From positions 55,818 through 119,817 of the forward strand of contig NZ_QQBJ01000021.1 in assembly GCF_003347205.1 (NCBI RefSeq): a stretch of 64,000 nt of DNA. Reading direction: 5' to 3'. The notes below the pieces were generated by a model, which saw only the letters and a program-made list of their open reading frames with translations, was not told the origin of the DNA and did no database searches. Both the position numbers and the translations under genes were made by a program. Source of the stretch: Mycolicibacterium moriokaense. GTDB lineage: Bacteria; Actinomycetota; Actinomycetes; Mycobacteriales; Mycobacteriaceae. Each line of letters opens with the position of its first letter. Positions within the stretch are counted from its first letter, which is position 1. This document shows positions 51,624 to 62,405 of this stretch, piece after piece.

Positions 51624-52147
51624 CAGAACCCCAGCCACCGCAGTATCCGCAATACCCGCAGTACGGGCAGTACCCACCGGCTCAGCAGCCTCCCGGCGGC
51701 TATCCGGGTGGCTATCCGCCGCCGCCACCGCAGCCCTATTCGGGCTACACGCCACCGCCCGTCGCGCCCAAGAACGGTCTGGGCATCGCCGCTCTGGTCG
51801 TCGCCATCGTCGCGCTGATCTCTGTCGTCGGCGGCGTCGTGCTCGGTGTGGTCGCGGTGATCCTCGGCTTCCTCGGGTGGCAGCGGGCGCGGCGCGGCGA
51901 AGCCACCAACGGCGGTATCGCGATCGCGGGCATCGTGCTCGGGATTCTGAGCATCATCGAAGCGGTCGTGGTGATCGTGCTGTCGGTGTGGGTTTTCAAC
52001 GAGGTGGGCGGCACCGACTACATGGATTGCCTGTCAAAAGCGGGTTCCGACCAGGATGCCGTGCAGCGCTGCGTTGATCAGTTCCAAAGACGGGTCGAAG
52101 ACCAGTTCAGCGTCACCATCACGACGCCTGCGCAACCGACGCCCTAG
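51620..52147 (+). CDS. DUF4190-type membrane protein with Pro/Tyr/Gln-rich N-terminus
   Basis: A 175-aa protein. The first 50 residues are low-complexity repeats of PQYPQY / YPP type. Two hydrophobic helices follow (LGIAALVVAIVALISVVGGV and IAIAGIVLGILSIIEAVVVI) around a conserved loop GFLGWQRARRGEATNGG, the DUF4190 pattern. The C-terminal part has two Cys (MDCLSKAG and QRCVDQF), possibly a disulfide outside the membrane. It overlaps the converging gene by 29 bp. Confidence 0.75.
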   Translation: MTEPQPPQYPQYPQYGQYPPAQQPPGGYPGGYPPPPPQPYSGYTPPPVAPKNGLGIAALVVAIVALISVVGGVVLGVVAVILGFLGWQRARRGEATNGGIAIAGIVLGILSIIEAVVVIVLSVWVFNEVGGTDYMDCLSKAGSDQDAVQRCVDQFQRRVEDQFSVTITTPAQPTP

Positions 52148-53492
52148 TCAGATGCCGCCGCCTGGGCAGGAACTCCAGCGACAGCAGCACGATCAGCAGC
52201 GGCACCACCTGGGTGAGTGTCGCCATCACGTAGCGCCGGCCGCCCAGCGCGTGGAATTTCCGTAGGTAGCGGTACAGCGACTCGAGCGCGATCAGCGGAT
52301 CGCCCAGGTGTACGGCGGTGAACACCAGGCTGTGGCGCAGGTTGCGGCGCTTGTCGGTGAAGATCTCCGGGAAAGCCGCGAACGCAAGCGACAGTCGTTG
52401 CGCCCCTTGGTCTCTGACCCTTGCGATCATGTCGACGGACAGCCGCTCGTCGATGCCGTTGGGTGCCCCGCGCCGACGCCACGGCACATCCAAACTGACC
52501 TCGGTGCCCGCACCGGCGGTGGCATAGCGGTGAAACCCCTGCACCCGGCCGTCCTTGTCGCGGGCGATGATCAGCGTGACGCCGGGGTACCTGCCCTCCA
52601 GCGTGCCGTCCAGGGCCATCGAGAAGCCCCTCTCGGTGCGCGCCCCGCTCGGTGATGACAGGATGACATCGGCCAGTTCCGCGCGCAGTTGTCGGTCGAG
52701 TCGTTGTTCGTCGACGACTTCGGTGGTGATGCCGGAATTCCTGGTGCGCTGCACCGCTTGGCGCAGATTTCGATACTTGCGCCCGACCATGTCGAATGCC
52801 GTCACGTCGATGACGACGTCGCGCCCGATCGGCACCGCGGTGAGCCTCTGCCCGATCACGACGGCGTTCGACCACAGCGGAACGCGCCTTTCGCTGCAGC
52901 CGAGGACGACCATGCGCCACCCCCGCCAGTGACACATCGCGGCGAAATCAGCCACCAGCGGCGCGAATCGGGCGTCATCGCCGATCGGGTCGCCGCTGAC
53001 GACCGCGAAGCCCAGCCGGGTTCGGTACGCGATGGCCGCTGCGCCGTCGGGGCTGAAGTGATAGCACTTCGACGCCTGCATCGCGAACGGCGCCAGCGGG
53101 TCCTCCTTCGTCGCGTTCACCAGCGCGAAGATCCGTCGAAGATCGGCAGGATTGGGGCGCGCCGACGTCGGCCACATCAGCACCGCCGCAGAGATGACCA
53201 ACAGGATGCTGCCGAGCAGATCGAAGGCCAGGAACACCGCCGCGACGCCGACGATGCAGACCATCATCGCCGCGCTGGCGTGCCCGGCGGTGACAGGGCG
53301 ACCCAAAAAGATGCCGCGGGCAATCACGATGACCGCGCACAGGATCGTTATCGACCACGGCAGATCCTTGTGCAGCAGAAGCAGCCAACCCGACAGGCTC
53401 AGCACCGCCATCGCGCTGATCCAGCGCGCGGCCCGCGAGTCGACGTGGACGACGACACGTTCGCGGGCCCGAACCCCCGTTGCTACTTTCAT
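52119..53492 (-). CDS. DUF2156 membrane protein (lysyltransferase-like C-terminal domain)
   Basis: A 457-aa protein with several hydrophobic helices in residues 20-125, a soluble DUF2156/GNAT-like domain (about 140-420, with FSPDGAAAIAYRTRLGFAVV, YRNLRQAVQRTRNSG and VQGFHRYAT), and a final helix (QVVPLLIVLLSLEFLP) before a basic end. The fold is that of the aminoacyl-tRNA-dependent MprF/LysX transferase domain, but the tRNA synthetase part of LysX is absent. It resembles Rv1619. Start ATG 53492 overlaps the tesB stop. Confidence 0.8.
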   Translation of the reverse strand: MKVATGVRARERVVVHVDSRAARWISAMAVLSLSGWLLLLHKDLPWSITILCAVIVIARGIFLGRPVTAGHASAAMMVCIVGVAAVFLAFDLLGSILLVISAAVLMWPTSARPNPADLRRIFALVNATKEDPLAPFAMQASKCYHFSPDGAAAIAYRTRLGFAVVSGDPIGDDARFAPLVADFAAMCHWRGWRMVVLGCSERRVPLWSNAVVIGQRLTAVPIGRDVVIDVTAFDMVGRKYRNLRQAVQRTRNSGITTEVVDEQRLDRQLRAELADVILSSPSGARTERGFSMALDGTLEGRYPGVTLIIARDKDGRVQGFHRYATAGAGTEVSLDVPWRRRGAPNGIDERLSVDMIARVRDQGAQRLSLAFAAFPEIFTDKRRNLRHSLVFTAVHLGDPLIALESLYRYLRKFHALGGRRYVMATLTQVVPLLIVLLSLEFLPRRRHLTRASVAQAS

Positions 53493-54391
53493 CGCTTGGC
53501 ACCTGGAAAGTACTTGATGATTCCTTCCTGAACCACGGTAGCCACCATGTGCCCGGATTCGTCGAAGAAATGCCCGGTTCCGAGGCCCCGCGAGTCGGCT
53601 GCCACCGGTGAGGCCGTGGAGTACAGCACCCACTCGTCGAATCGAACCGGCCGGTGGAACCACACCGAGTGATTGACCGTCGCAGCGAAGATCCGGTCGT
53701 AGCCCCACGACAGGCCGTGGGTGGTGATGATCGAGTCGAGCACCGTGGTGTCTGACGCGTACACCAGAGCGGCGGCGTGCAGCGCCGGGTGCTCGGGCAT
53801 CGCCCCGTCGGCCTTCAGCCACACCCGGTTGTGCTCGAGGCGTTCCCCCTTGCTGCGCATCACCCAGGCGGGGTCGTTTGTGTATCGCCATTCGATCGGC
53901 CGCAGCGCCTCCACGAACTGCGGCACCTTGTCTTCGTATCCGACCAGCAGGTCATCGATCCTCGGCAGCGACGACGGGTGCGGCACCCGGGGTGGATCGA
54001 TGCTGTGCGCAAGCCCCCGCCCGCCGTCGACGAACGACACCATTGCCGTTGTCAGCAGTTCGTCTGCCTGCATGACGTCGACGCGGCGGTTGGCGAAGCG
54101 GCGCTCGTCGCGCAGCCGGAAGACGTGGAACTCGAGATCCTTGCCCGGATCGCCGCCGGCGATGAAGTGCGTGGAGATCGCGGCCGGCGGGAGGTCGCGG
54201 GGCAGGCTGGCGCTGGCCGCCATGAACGCCTGCGCCATCATCTGGCCGCCGAACGTGCGGGGCGGGTTCTTGCTCGGGTGCGATCCGACGAACGTATCGT
54301 CGTCGACGCGGTCGAGGTCGAGTACCGCGAGCAACTCCTTGAAGTCATCCCCGGATGCTTCTTGTGCGAGCCGCTCGTCGCGGTGCGGCAC
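53489..54391 (-). CDS. tesB: Acyl-CoA thioesterase II (TesB family)
   Basis: A 300-aa double-hotdog thioesterase: FGGQMMAQAFMAASASLP in the first repeat, STHFIAGGDPGKDLEF, and in the second VNHSVWFHRPVRFDEWVLY with the Asp/Thr/Gln-type catalytic positions (SDTTVLDSI and VQEGIIKYF). It hydrolyses medium- and long-chain acyl-CoA. It is downstream of pykA and coupled to the DUF2156 gene by a 4-bp overlap. It corresponds to Rv1618. Confidence 0.93.
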   Translation of the reverse strand: MPHRDERLAQEASGDDFKELLAVLDLDRVDDDTFVGSHPSKNPPRTFGGQMMAQAFMAASASLPRDLPPAAISTHFIAGGDPGKDLEFHVFRLRDERRFANRRVDVMQADELLTTAMVSFVDGGRGLAHSIDPPRVPHPSSLPRIDDLLVGYEDKVPQFVEALRPIEWRYTNDPAWVMRSKGERLEHNRVWLKADGAMPEHPALHAAALVYASDTTVLDSIITTHGLSWGYDRIFAATVNHSVWFHRPVRFDEWVLYSTASPVAADSRGLGTGHFFDESGHMVATVVQEGIIKYFPGAKR

Positions 54392-54412
54392 TGATCCTCC
54401 TATTACGGCTGC

Positions 54413-55831
54413 CTAGACGTCGTCCTCCCCGATCCGATGGACGTGGATCAGGTTGGTCGAGCCTACTGTGCCCGGCGGAGCGCCGGCGATGATGACCACC
54501 AGGTCGCCGCGCTTGTAGCGACCCAATTCAAGCAGCGACTTGTCGACCTGGCGGATCATGCCGTCGGTGGTCTGGATGTGCGGCACGATGAACGTCTCCG
54601 TGCCCCAGCTCAGGGCCAGCTGGCTGCGCACCTCCGGCAGGGACGTGAACGCCAGCAACGGCAGTGGCGTGTGCAACCGCGCCAGCCTGCGCACCGTGTC
54701 ACCGGACTGGGTGTAGGCGACCAGCGCCTTGGCGTCCAACCGCTCGCCGATGTCGCGGGCCGCATACGAGATGACGCCGCGCTTGGTCCGGGGCACATGG
54801 GTCAGCGGTGGCACCACGACCGAGTTCTGCTCGACGGCCGAAATGATGCGGGCCATGGTTCTGACCGTTTCGAGCGGATACTTACCCACCGAGGTCTCGC
54901 CCGACAGCATCACCGCGTCGGCGCCGTCGAGCACGGCGTTGGCGACGTCGGATGCCTCAGCACGCGTCGGCCGGGAGTGCTCGATCATCGACTCCAACAT
55001 CTGAGTCGCGACGATGACGGGTTTCGCGTTCTCCCTTGCCATCTGGATGGCGCGCTTCTGGACCAGCGGCACCTCCTCCAGCGGCAGTTCGACGCCGAGA
55101 TCGCCGCGGGCCACCATGACGGCGTCGAAGGCCAGCACGATGGCCTCGAGGTTGTCGACGGCCTCCGGCTTCTCCAGCTTGGCGATCACCGGTACCCGGC
55201 GGCCCACCCGGTCCATCACCTCGTGGACCAGTTCGACATCGGCCGGCGAGCGCACGAACGACAGCGCGACGAGGTCCACGCCAAGCCGCAGAGCGAACTC
55301 GAGATCCTCGATGTCCTTCTCCGACATGGCGGGCACCGACACGTTCATGCCGGGCAGCGACAGGCCCTTGTTGTTGCTGACGGGCCCGCCTTCGGTGACC
55401 GTGCACACCACGTCATGGCCGTCGACGTGCTCGACGACCAAACCAACGTTGCCGTCGTCCACCAGCAGCCGATCACCCGGTGAGGCGTCCTTGGCGAGGT
55501 GCTTGTAGGTGGTCGACACCCTGTCGTGGGTGCCCTCGCAGTCCTCGACGGTGATGCGGACGGTTTCACCGTTCGCCCAGTAGGTCGGGCCGCTCGCGAA
55601 CCGCCCGAGACGGATCTTGGGGCCTTGCAGGTCGGCCAGGATCCCGACGGCACGCCCGGTCACGTCCGATGCCGCGCGCACCCTCTTGTAATGCGCCTCG
55701 TGATCGGAGTACTCGCCATGGCTGAAGTTGAGTCGAGCGACGTCCATTCCGGCCTCGACCAACGCCCTGACGACATGATCCTCACTGGTCGCCGGGCCAA
55801 GAGTGCAGACGATCTTTCCGCGTCTAGTCAC
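54413..55831 (-). CDS. pykA: Pyruvate kinase
   Basis: A 472-aa enzyme with KIVCTLGPATSE at the N-terminus, the catalytic Lys motif VPVIAKLEKPEAVDNLEAIV, MVARGDLGVELPLEEVPLVQ, and the C-terminal allosteric domain. It converts phosphoenolpyruvate and ADP to pyruvate and ATP. It is downstream of gltD with a 31-bp gap, linking glycolytic output to glutamate synthesis genes. It is a full-length single copy of the mycobacterial type. Confidence 0.97.
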   Translation of the reverse strand: MTRRGKIVCTLGPATSEDHVVRALVEAGMDVARLNFSHGEYSDHEAHYKRVRAASDVTGRAVGILADLQGPKIRLGRFASGPTYWANGETVRITVEDCEGTHDRVSTTYKHLAKDASPGDRLLVDDGNVGLVVEHVDGHDVVCTVTEGGPVSNNKGLSLPGMNVSVPAMSEKDIEDLEFALRLGVDLVALSFVRSPADVELVHEVMDRVGRRVPVIAKLEKPEAVDNLEAIVLAFDAVMVARGDLGVELPLEEVPLVQKRAIQMARENAKPVIVATQMLESMIEHSRPTRAEASDVANAVLDGADAVMLSGETSVGKYPLETVRTMARIISAVEQNSVVVPPLTHVPRTKRGVISYAARDIGERLDAKALVAYTQSGDTVRRLARLHTPLPLLAFTSLPEVRSQLALSWGTETFIVPHIQTTDGMIRQVDKSLLELGRYKRGDLVVIIAGAPPGTVGSTNLIHVHRIGEDDV

Positions 55832-55862
55832 GACTTCTCAGCATAGTCCTGATCGGTGTCGG

Positions 55863-57365
55863 TCATGCGACCGCGAGGGGCAGTGCGCCGGGTAACACGG
55901 GCGCGGGCAGGTCGGACTCCCCCATCAGGTGCGCGTCGACGGCGTGCGCGACGCTGCGCCCTTCGGCGATCGCCCAGACGATCAGCGAGGCGCCACGGTG
56001 GGCGTCCCCGCAGACGAACACGCCCGGTGCGGCTGTCTGCCAGTCCGAACCGCACGACAGCGTGCCGCGACGGTTCAGTTGCAGGCCGAGACCATCCAGA
56101 AGCGCCATGTGCTCGATCCCGTCGAACCCGATGGCCAGCAGGGCGAGGTCACAGGGAATCTCCAGAGAGTCGCCTACCGGGGTGATCTGCCGCCTGCCGT
56201 CGGCGTCGCGGGTGACCCGCACCTCGGCGATCTCCATTCCGCGGACGTGGCCGTCGGAGTCGCCGACGAACCGTTGCACCGCGACCTCGTAGCGCCGTGC
56301 GCCGCCTTCGGCGTGCGCCGGCGAGGTGCGCAACACCAGCGGCCAGGTCGGCCACGGCGAGCGGGACTCGTCGCGGTACTCGGGCGGCTCGGGGTTGTAG
56401 TCGAGTTGCGTAACCGACGCGGCGCCCTGGCGGTGTGCGGTGCCGAGGCAGTCGGCACCCGTGTCCCCGCCGCCGATGATGACGACGTGCTTGCCCTCGG
56501 CCGACAGCGACGACGGTCCGTCGCCCTCGCACTCCCTGTTCGCGGGCACCAGGTGTTCCATCGCGAGGTGCACGCCCTCGAGGTGGCGGCCCTCGACGTC
56601 GTTGTCCCTGCCGCGCAACGCCCCGACCGCCAGCACCACCGCGTCGTGCCGGTCGCGCAGCTGCTCGACCGACAGGTCCACGCCGACTTCGCAGTCGGTG
56701 ACGAAACGTGTTCCCTCTGCCCGCATTTGGGCCAGCCGCTGGTTCAAGATCGCCTTCTCGAGCTTGTACTCGGGGATCCCGTAGCGCATCAGCCCACCCA
56801 GTCGGTCATCGCGTTCGTAGACGGTGACGTGGTGCCCGGCACGGGTGAGCTGTTGTGCGGCAGCCAGGCCCGCGGGACCGGAGCCGACCACCGCGACGCT
56901 CCTGCCCGTCGAGATGGCCGCGGGCTGCGGTTCCACCACGCCGTCCATCCACGCGTGATCGGCGATGGTCTGCTCGATGCGCTTGATGGTGACGCTGCCG
57001 CCGGTCTTCTCGTCGTCGATGGACAGCACGCAGGCGGCTTCACACGGGGCCGGGCACAGGCGGCCCGTGAACTCCGGGAAGTTGTTCGTGGCGTGCAGAC
57101 GGTCGCTGGCCGCATCCCACCGACCACGGCGCACCAGGTCGTTCCATTCGGGGATCAGGTTGCCCAGCGGGCAGCCCGCAGTTCCCGAGTGGCAGAACGG
57201 GATCCCGCAGTCCATGCAACGACGGGCCTGCTGCGACACCTCGCCTGCGCGCTCCTGCGGATCCTGTTGCTCGTAGACCTCACGCCAGTCGCCGACCCGC
57301 TCGTCGACGGGTCGCTTTGCCGCCTCGACCTTTCGCACCTCGAGGAATCCATGCGGGTCAGCCAC
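55863..57365 (-). CDS. gltD: Glutamate synthase small subunit
   Basis: A 500-aa flavoprotein: N-terminal cysteine-rich [4Fe-4S] region ([17 protein letters not shown] and CPAPCEAAC), FAD-binding [20 protein letters not shown], and an NADPH-binding [17 protein letters not shown]. It passes electrons from NADPH to the large subunit. The start GTG 57365 overlaps the gltB stop region by 8 bp, as expected for a stoichiometric complex. Confidence 0.96.
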   Translation of the reverse strand: MADPHGFLEVRKVEAAKRPVDERVGDWREVYEQQDPQERAGEVSQQARRCMDCGIPFCHSGTAGCPLGNLIPEWNDLVRRGRWDAASDRLHATNNFPEFTGRLCPAPCEAACVLSIDDEKTGGSVTIKRIEQTIADHAWMDGVVEPQPAAISTGRSVAVVGSGPAGLAAAQQLTRAGHHVTVYERDDRLGGLMRYGIPEYKLEKAILNQRLAQMRAEGTRFVTDCEVGVDLSVEQLRDRHDAVVLAVGALRGRDNDVEGRHLEGVHLAMEHLVPANRECEGDGPSSLSAEGKHVVIIGGGDTGADCLGTAHRQGAASVTQLDYNPEPPEYRDESRSPWPTWPLVLRTSPAHAEGGARRYEVAVQRFVGDSDGHVRGMEIAEVRVTRDADGRRQITPVGDSLEIPCDLALLAIGFDGIEHMALLDGLGLQLNRRGTLSCGSDWQTAAPGVFVCGDAHRGASLIVWAIAEGRSVAHAVDAHLMGESDLPAPVLPGALPLAVA

Positions 57366-60300
57366 GGCTCGCCTCCATGATCGCGGTGTCCACGTCGCGG
57401 CCCTCGGCCTTCGCCATCCGGGTCGCGGCCAGCACACGCTGGTAGTCGGTGGGCATGATCTTGGTGAACTGCGCACTGCGCCTTGGCCAGTCGGACAGCA
57501 CGGACGCGGCGAGCGTGCTGCCGGTGAGCCGGGCGTGCCGGGCCACCACATCGTGCAGCCAGGCGAAGTCCTCGGGGTCGAGGCGCTGCAGTTCGACCAT
57601 CTCGGTGTTGACCATCGCCGGGTCCAGCCCGAGGACGAAGGCGATGCCGCCCGACATGCCCGCGGCCATGTTCCTGCCGGTGGAGCCGAGCACGACGACG
57701 CGGCCGCCGGTCATGTACTCGCAGGCGTGGTCGCCGACGCCCTCGGTGACCGCGAGCGCACCGGAATTGCGCGCGCAGAAACGTTCGCCGACCCGGCCGC
57801 GCAGAAACACCTCGCCGGACGTGGCGCCGTAGAGCAGCGTGTTGCCGGCGATGACATGGTCCTCCGGAAGGAACAGCACATCGTCTGGCGGCTTGACCAC
57901 CACGCGTCCACCCGAGAGCCCTTTGCCGACATAGTCGTTGGCGTCGCCGACCAATTCGATGGTGATGCCAGGCGGTAGGAACGCGCCGATCGACTGGCCC
58001 GCGGAGCCGCTGAGCGTGATGTGGATGGTGTCATCCGGCAGACCCTGGGCGCCGTAGCGGCGGGTGACCTCGGCGCCCAGCATGGTGCCGACGGTGCGGT
58101 TGACGTTGCGAACGGGCAGTTCCAGCCGCACCGGGTGAGCGTCCTCCAACGCGCCCTCGGCAAGCTGGATCAGCGTCTGGTCCAGCGCCTGATCCAGCGC
58201 GTGGTACTGGTCGCGCACGCGTCGCCGGACGGTCCGCTCCCCATCGTGCGCGTTGCTCGCCGTGGCGAAGATGGGTGTCAGGTCCAGACCGCGGGCCTTC
58301 CAGTGGGCGACACCGTCGGCGGTGTCGAGCATCTCGACGTGTCCGACAGCCTCGTCGATGCTACGAAAACCCAGTTCGGCGAGGTAGCGGCGGATGTCCT
58401 CGGCGATGAAGCGGAAATAGTTCTCCACGAACTCGGGCTTGCCGTTGAACCGGGACCGCAGTTCGGGGTTCTGGGTGGCGACGCCGACCGGGCAGGTGTC
58501 GAGGTGGCAGACCCGCATCATGATGCAGCCCGACACCACCAACGGTGCCGTCGCGAAGCCGAACTCCTCGGCGCCCAACAGCATCGCGACGATGACGTCG
58601 CGGGCGGTGCGCATGCCACCGTCGCACTGCACGGTGATGCGGTCGCGCAGTCCGTTGAGGATCAGCGTCTGCTGGGTGTCGGCCAGGCCGATCTCCCAGG
58701 GCGCTCCGGCGTGCTTGAGCGACGTCAGCGGCGCCGCACCGGTGCCGCCGTCGTATCCGGAGATCAGCACGACATCGGCGTGGGCCTTCGACACCCCTGC
58801 CGCAACGGTGCCGACGCCGACCGAGCTGACCAGCTTGACGTGGATTCGGGCATCGGAGTTGGCGTTCTTCAGGTCATGAATCAGTTGCGCCAGATCTTCG
58901 ATCGAGTAGATGTCGTGATGGGGCGGCGGCGAGATCAACCCGACGCCCGGCGTCGAGTGCCGCGTCTTGGCGATGTTCGGGTAGACCTTGTAGCCCGGCA
59001 GCTGTCCGCCTTCGCCCGGCTTGGCGCCCTGGGCCATCTTGATCTGAATGTCGGTGGCGTTCACCAGATAGTCGCTGGTGACACCGAAGCGGCCGGACGC
59101 GACCTGTTTGACGGCACTGCGTCGGCGCGGATCGTAGAGCCGGTCGACGTCTTCGCCGCCCTCACCGGAGTTTGACCGACCGCCCAGATTGTTCATCGCG
59201 ATGGCCATGGTCTCGTGCGCTTCGGCGGAGATCGACCCGTAGCTCATTGCGCCGGTGTTGAACCGGGTGACGATCGAGTCGACCGGTTCGACCTCGTCGA
59301 GCGGCACCGCCGGTCGCGTTCCGGTCTTGAGCTGGAAGAGGCCACGCAACGTGCCACCGTCGCGCGACAGCCGGTCGACCTCGTCGGAGTACTGCTGGAA
59401 GACGTCGTGGCGTCCGGTGCGGGTTGAATGCTGCAGCAGGAAGACCACTTCCGGGGTGAACAGATGGAGCTCCCCCTCCCGCCGGAAGGCATATTCACCA
59501 CCGACGTCGAGACGCCGGTGCACCCGCTCCGTCGGATTCTCGGGGTAGGCGCGACGGTGTCGCTGCTTGACCTCTTCGGCGAGCACGTCGAGCCCGACTC
59601 CCCCGAGTTGGCTTGGCGTGCCGGTGAAGTACTCCGCGACGACATCGCGGTCGAGGCCGATCGCCTCGAAGGCCTGGGCTGCGGTGTACGAGGCGACCGT
59701 GGAGATGCCCATCTTGCTCATCACCTTCATGACACCCTTGCCGAGCGCCTTCAGGTAGTTACGGACCGCCGCTGCCGCCTCGATGCCCGTGAGTTCGCCC
59801 TCCCGCACCAGATCCTCTATCGACTCGAAAGCCAGGTACGGGTTGACCGCCGCGGCGCCGAAGCCGATCAGCATGGCGATGTGGTGCACCTCGCGGGCGT
59901 CGCCGCTTTCCACGACCAGTGCGACGTTGGTTCGCTCCTTGGTGCGAACCAGGTGGTGGTGCACGGCCGACACCGCAAGAAGCGAGGGAATGGGCGCCAG
60001 CGTGTGATCGGAGTCGCGATCCGAGATCACCAGCGTGCGCGCACCTTTGGCGATCGCGTCACACGCTTGCAGGCGCAGTTCCTCAAGGGCGTCGGCGAGG
60101 CCGTCCCCGCCACGCTCCACGTCATAGAGCCCGCGCAGCACGGCGGTTCGCAGCCCGGGCTGCTCGCCGTCGTCGTTGATGTGCACGATCTTGTTCAGCT
60201 CGTCGTTGTCGAGCACGGGCCACCCGAGCTTGATCTGACGACACGACGCCGCCGATGGTTCGAGCAGGTTCTGCTCCGGGCCCATGATCCGCGCCATGGA

Positions 60301-61902
60301 GGTGACGACCGCTTCGCGGATGGCATCCAGCGGGGGGTTGGTGACTTGGGCGAACAACTCGACGAAGTAGTCGTAGAGCAATCTGGCTCGCTGCGAAAGC
60401 ACCGCAGCGGGGGTGTCGGTGCCCATCGACCCCAGTGGCTCGGCACCGGATGCCGCCATGGGGGTCAACAGGATTCGCAGATCCTCTTCGGTGTAGCCGA
60501 ATGCGATCTGACGGCGGACCACCGATTCGTGGTTGGGCTGGGCGCGGACGCGGTCGGGCAGGGTGTTCAAGTCGAGCAGGCCGGCGTGCAGCCATTCGCC
60601 GTATGGCTGCGCAGCGGCCAAGTCCGCCTTGATCTCGTCGTCGGGGACGATGCGCCCGGTGGCGGTGTCGATCAGCAACATCTTGCCGGGCTCGAGTCGG
60701 CCTTTCGCGACCACCTGCGCAGACGGCACGTCGAGCACGCCGCTCTCGCTGGCCAGGATGATGCGGTCATCGATGGTGCGCCACCATCGGCCCGGCCGTA
60801 ATCCGTTGCGGTCCAACACCGCTCCGACGACGGTGCCGTCGGTGAAGGTGACGCAGGCCGGACCGTCCCACGGTTCCATGAGCGAGGCGTGGAATTGCCA
60901 GAAATCCCGGCGGGGCGCAGCCAGCGACGCGTTGTTCTCCCACGCCTCGGGAATCATCATCAGCACCGCGTGCGGCAAGTTGCGTCCACCCAGGTGCAGG
61001 AGCTCCAGCACCTGGTCGAAGGAGGCCGAGTCCGACGCATCCGGAGTGCAGATCGGCGAGAGCCGGGCCAGGTCGCCGGGGATCTTGTCGCTGGCCAGCA
61101 TCGCTTCGCGGGCATGCATGCGGTTGCGGTTGCCGCGCACGGTGTTGATCTCGCCGTTGTGCGCGACGAAGCGGAACGGGTGAGCCAGCGGCCATGACGG
61201 AAACGTGTTGGTGGAGAAGCGGCTGTGCACGATCGCGATCGCGCTCTTGCAGCGTTCGTCGCGCAGATCTGGAAAGTATTGCGGCAGCTGCACTGTTGTC
61301 AGCATGCCCTTGTAGGCGATGGTTCGGCTGGACAGCGAGGGGAAGTAGACCTCGGCCGCCTCCGCCCGTTTGCGCATCGGGTAGACCCGGCGGTCCAGGT
61401 CGATACCGCCGACCCGGTCGGGTGAGGCGATGAAAAGCTGCGCCATGTGCGGCATGCAGCCCAACGCGGTGGCCCCCAGATCCGCGCCGTCGGGGTCGAC
61501 GGGCAATTCCCGCCAGCCGAGGACTTCCAAGCCTTCCTCGGCTGCGATGCCCTCGATACGGTCGCGCGCGGACTCCCGCAGCATCGGGTCCTGCGGTAGG
61601 AAGCAGATCCCGGCGGCGAACGTATTGCAGCCGCCCGGGGTCGGCCCGGGCAGCTCGAAGTCGACGACCTCGCGCAACAACTCCACCGGCAGTTGGATGA
61701 GGATCCCCGCACCGTCACCGCTGTTGGTCTCGGCGCCGGCCGCGCCGCGGTGGTCGAGGTGCTCGAGCGCCACCAGCCCGTCGGCAACGATGGCGTGCGA
61801 TCGCCTGCCCTGGATGTCGGTGATCATCGCGACACCGCATGAGTCGGCCTCGCGCTCGGGGTCGTACAGGCCCTGGGCCTGCGGCAATGCCGAAAACAGC
61901 AC
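57358..61902 (-). CDS. gltB: Glutamate synthase large subunit
   Basis: A 1514-aa enzyme. After a 21-residue propeptide, Cys22 (SCGVAMITD) is the nucleophile of the class II glutaminase domain. The central and FMN-binding synthase domains follow ([32 protein letters not shown]), then the [3Fe-4S] cysteines ([20 protein letters not shown]) and the C-terminal beta-helix ([20 protein letters not shown]). It makes two glutamates from glutamine and 2-oxoglutarate. GTG 61902 has a GGGAGG ribosome site 9 bp upstream. Confidence 0.97.
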   Translation of the reverse strand: MLFSALPQAQGLYDPEREADSCGVAMITDIQGRRSHAIVADGLVALEHLDHRGAAGAETNSGDGAGILIQLPVELLREVVDFELPGPTPGGCNTFAAGICFLPQDPMLRESARDRIEGIAAEEGLEVLGWRELPVDPDGADLGATALGCMPHMAQLFIASPDRVGGIDLDRRVYPMRKRAEAAEVYFPSLSSRTIAYKGMLTTVQLPQYFPDLRDERCKSAIAIVHSRFSTNTFPSWPLAHPFRFVAHNGEINTVRGNRNRMHAREAMLASDKIPGDLARLSPICTPDASDSASFDQVLELLHLGGRNLPHAVLMMIPEAWENNASLAAPRRDFWQFHASLMEPWDGPACVTFTDGTVVGAVLDRNGLRPGRWWRTIDDRIILASESGVLDVPSAQVVAKGRLEPGKMLLIDTATGRIVPDDEIKADLAAAQPYGEWLHAGLLDLNTLPDRVRAQPNHESVVRRQIAFGYTEEDLRILLTPMAASGAEPLGSMGTDTPAAVLSQRARLLYDYFVELFAQVTNPPLDAIREAVVTSMARIMGPEQNLLEPSAASCRQIKLGWPVLDNDELNKIVHINDDGEQPGLRTAVLRGLYDVERGGDGLADALEELRLQACDAIAKGARTLVISDRDSDHTLAPIPSLLAVSAVHHHLVRTKERTNVALVVESGDAREVHHIAMLIGFGAAAVNPYLAFESIEDLVREGELTGIEAAAAVRNYLKALGKGVMKVMSKMGISTVASYTAAQAFEAIGLDRDVVAEYFTGTPSQLGGVGLDVLAEEVKQRHRRAYPENPTERVHRRLDVGGEYAFRREGELHLFTPEVVFLLQHSTRTGRHDVFQQYSDEVDRLSRDGGTLRGLFQLKTGTRPAVPLDEVEPVDSIVTRFNTGAMSYGSISAEAHETMAIAMNNLGGRSNSGEGGEDVDRLYDPRRRSAVKQVASGRFGVTSDYLVNATDIQIKMAQGAKPGEGGQLPGYKVYPNIAKTRHSTPGVGLISPPPHHDIYSIEDLAQLIHDLKNANSDARIHVKLVSSVGVGTVAAGVSKAHADVVLISGYDGGTGAAPLTSLKHAGAPWEIGLADTQQTLILNGLRDRITVQCDGGMRTARDVIVAMLLGAEEFGFATAPLVVSGCIMMRVCHLDTCPVGVATQNPELRSRFNGKPEFVENYFRFIAEDIRRYLAELGFRSIDEAVGHVEMLDTADGVAHWKARGLDLTPIFATASNAHDGERTVRRRVRDQYHALDQALDQTLIQLAEGALEDAHPVRLELPVRNVNRTVGTMLGAEVTRRYGAQGLPDDTIHITLSGSAGQSIGAFLPPGITIELVGDANDYVGKGLSGGRVVVKPPDDVLFLPEDHVIAGNTLLYGATSGEVFLRGRVGERFCARNSGALAVTEGVGDHACEYMTGGRVVVLGSTGRNMAAGMSGGIAFVLGLDPAMVNTEMVELQRLDPEDFAWLHDVVARHARLTGSTLAASVLSDWPRRSAQFTKIMPTDYQRVLAATRMAKAEGRDVDTAIMEASRG

Positions 61903-61965
61903 TAGAATTTGCCTCCCGCAGTCTGGCGAATTCGTCGTCCGGGACTGCAGCGGCCCGAAGTGCCG

Positions 61966-61971
61966 ATTGTA
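61966..61971 (-). promoter_or_regulatory. Candidate -10 box of gltB
   Basis: TACAAT preceded by TG (extended -10, TGATACAAT on the minus strand) lies 64 bp upstream of the gltB start in an otherwise GC-rich gap. No good -35 was found, which is acceptable with an extended -10. Confidence 0.45.
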
Positions 61972-61988
61972 TCAGCGCAGGTCGCCGG

Positions 61989-62405
61989 TTACCCGTCGAG
62001 AAATGTCGGCACCAGCGGGAACCCGGGCAGGTTTCGTACCACTGTCCAGGTGAAGGCCAGCACGGCGAGCACTGCGATCGCGGGCGCCGGGAAGAGGGCG
62101 CGTCCGGTGCGCCATCGCACCAGGATCCAGGCCAGCAGTGCGGGCAGGCCGACGAGTAGGAAGACGTTGTCGACAACAGCGGCGTTCAGGTCGCCGTGCA
62201 GCAGGTCGTGCGTCATTCGGAGGCCACCGCAAGCGGGGCAGTTCAATCCCGTCAGCAGCTTGAACGGGCATGTGGGAAAGACGAAGCCGGGCCTGTGCGG
62301 ATCGGCCAGACCGACGTAGGCCAGCGCGCCGCCGAGCAGCGCGCCCGTGCCGAGCGCGCCGTAGCGCCAGTTCCGGCTGCTGATCGCGGCGTCAGGTGCC
62401 CTCAC
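61989..62405 (-). CDS. DUF2752 membrane protein
   Basis: A 138-aa protein with the DUF2752 signature CPFKLLTGLNCPACGGLRMTH (four residues of Cys-x10-Cys-x2-Cys type) followed by NVFLLVGLPALLAWILV and a last helix. It has three or four hydrophobic segments. The function is unknown; it is widespread in actinobacteria and matches Rv1616. GTG 62405 is used; GTG 62429 is also possible. It overlaps the TM2 gene's end by 14 bp. Confidence 0.8.
   Translation of the reverse strand: MRAPDAAISSRNWRYGALGTGALLGGALAYVGLADPHRPGFVFPTCPFKLLTGLNCPACGGLRMTHDLLHGDLNAAVVDNVFLLVGLPALLAWILVRWRTGRALFPAPAIAVLAVLAFTWTVVRNLPGFPLVPTFLDG

Noticed and set aside
59428-60801. Plus-strand frames opposite gltB
   Set aside because: Antisense shadows; gltB is intact over 1514 codons.
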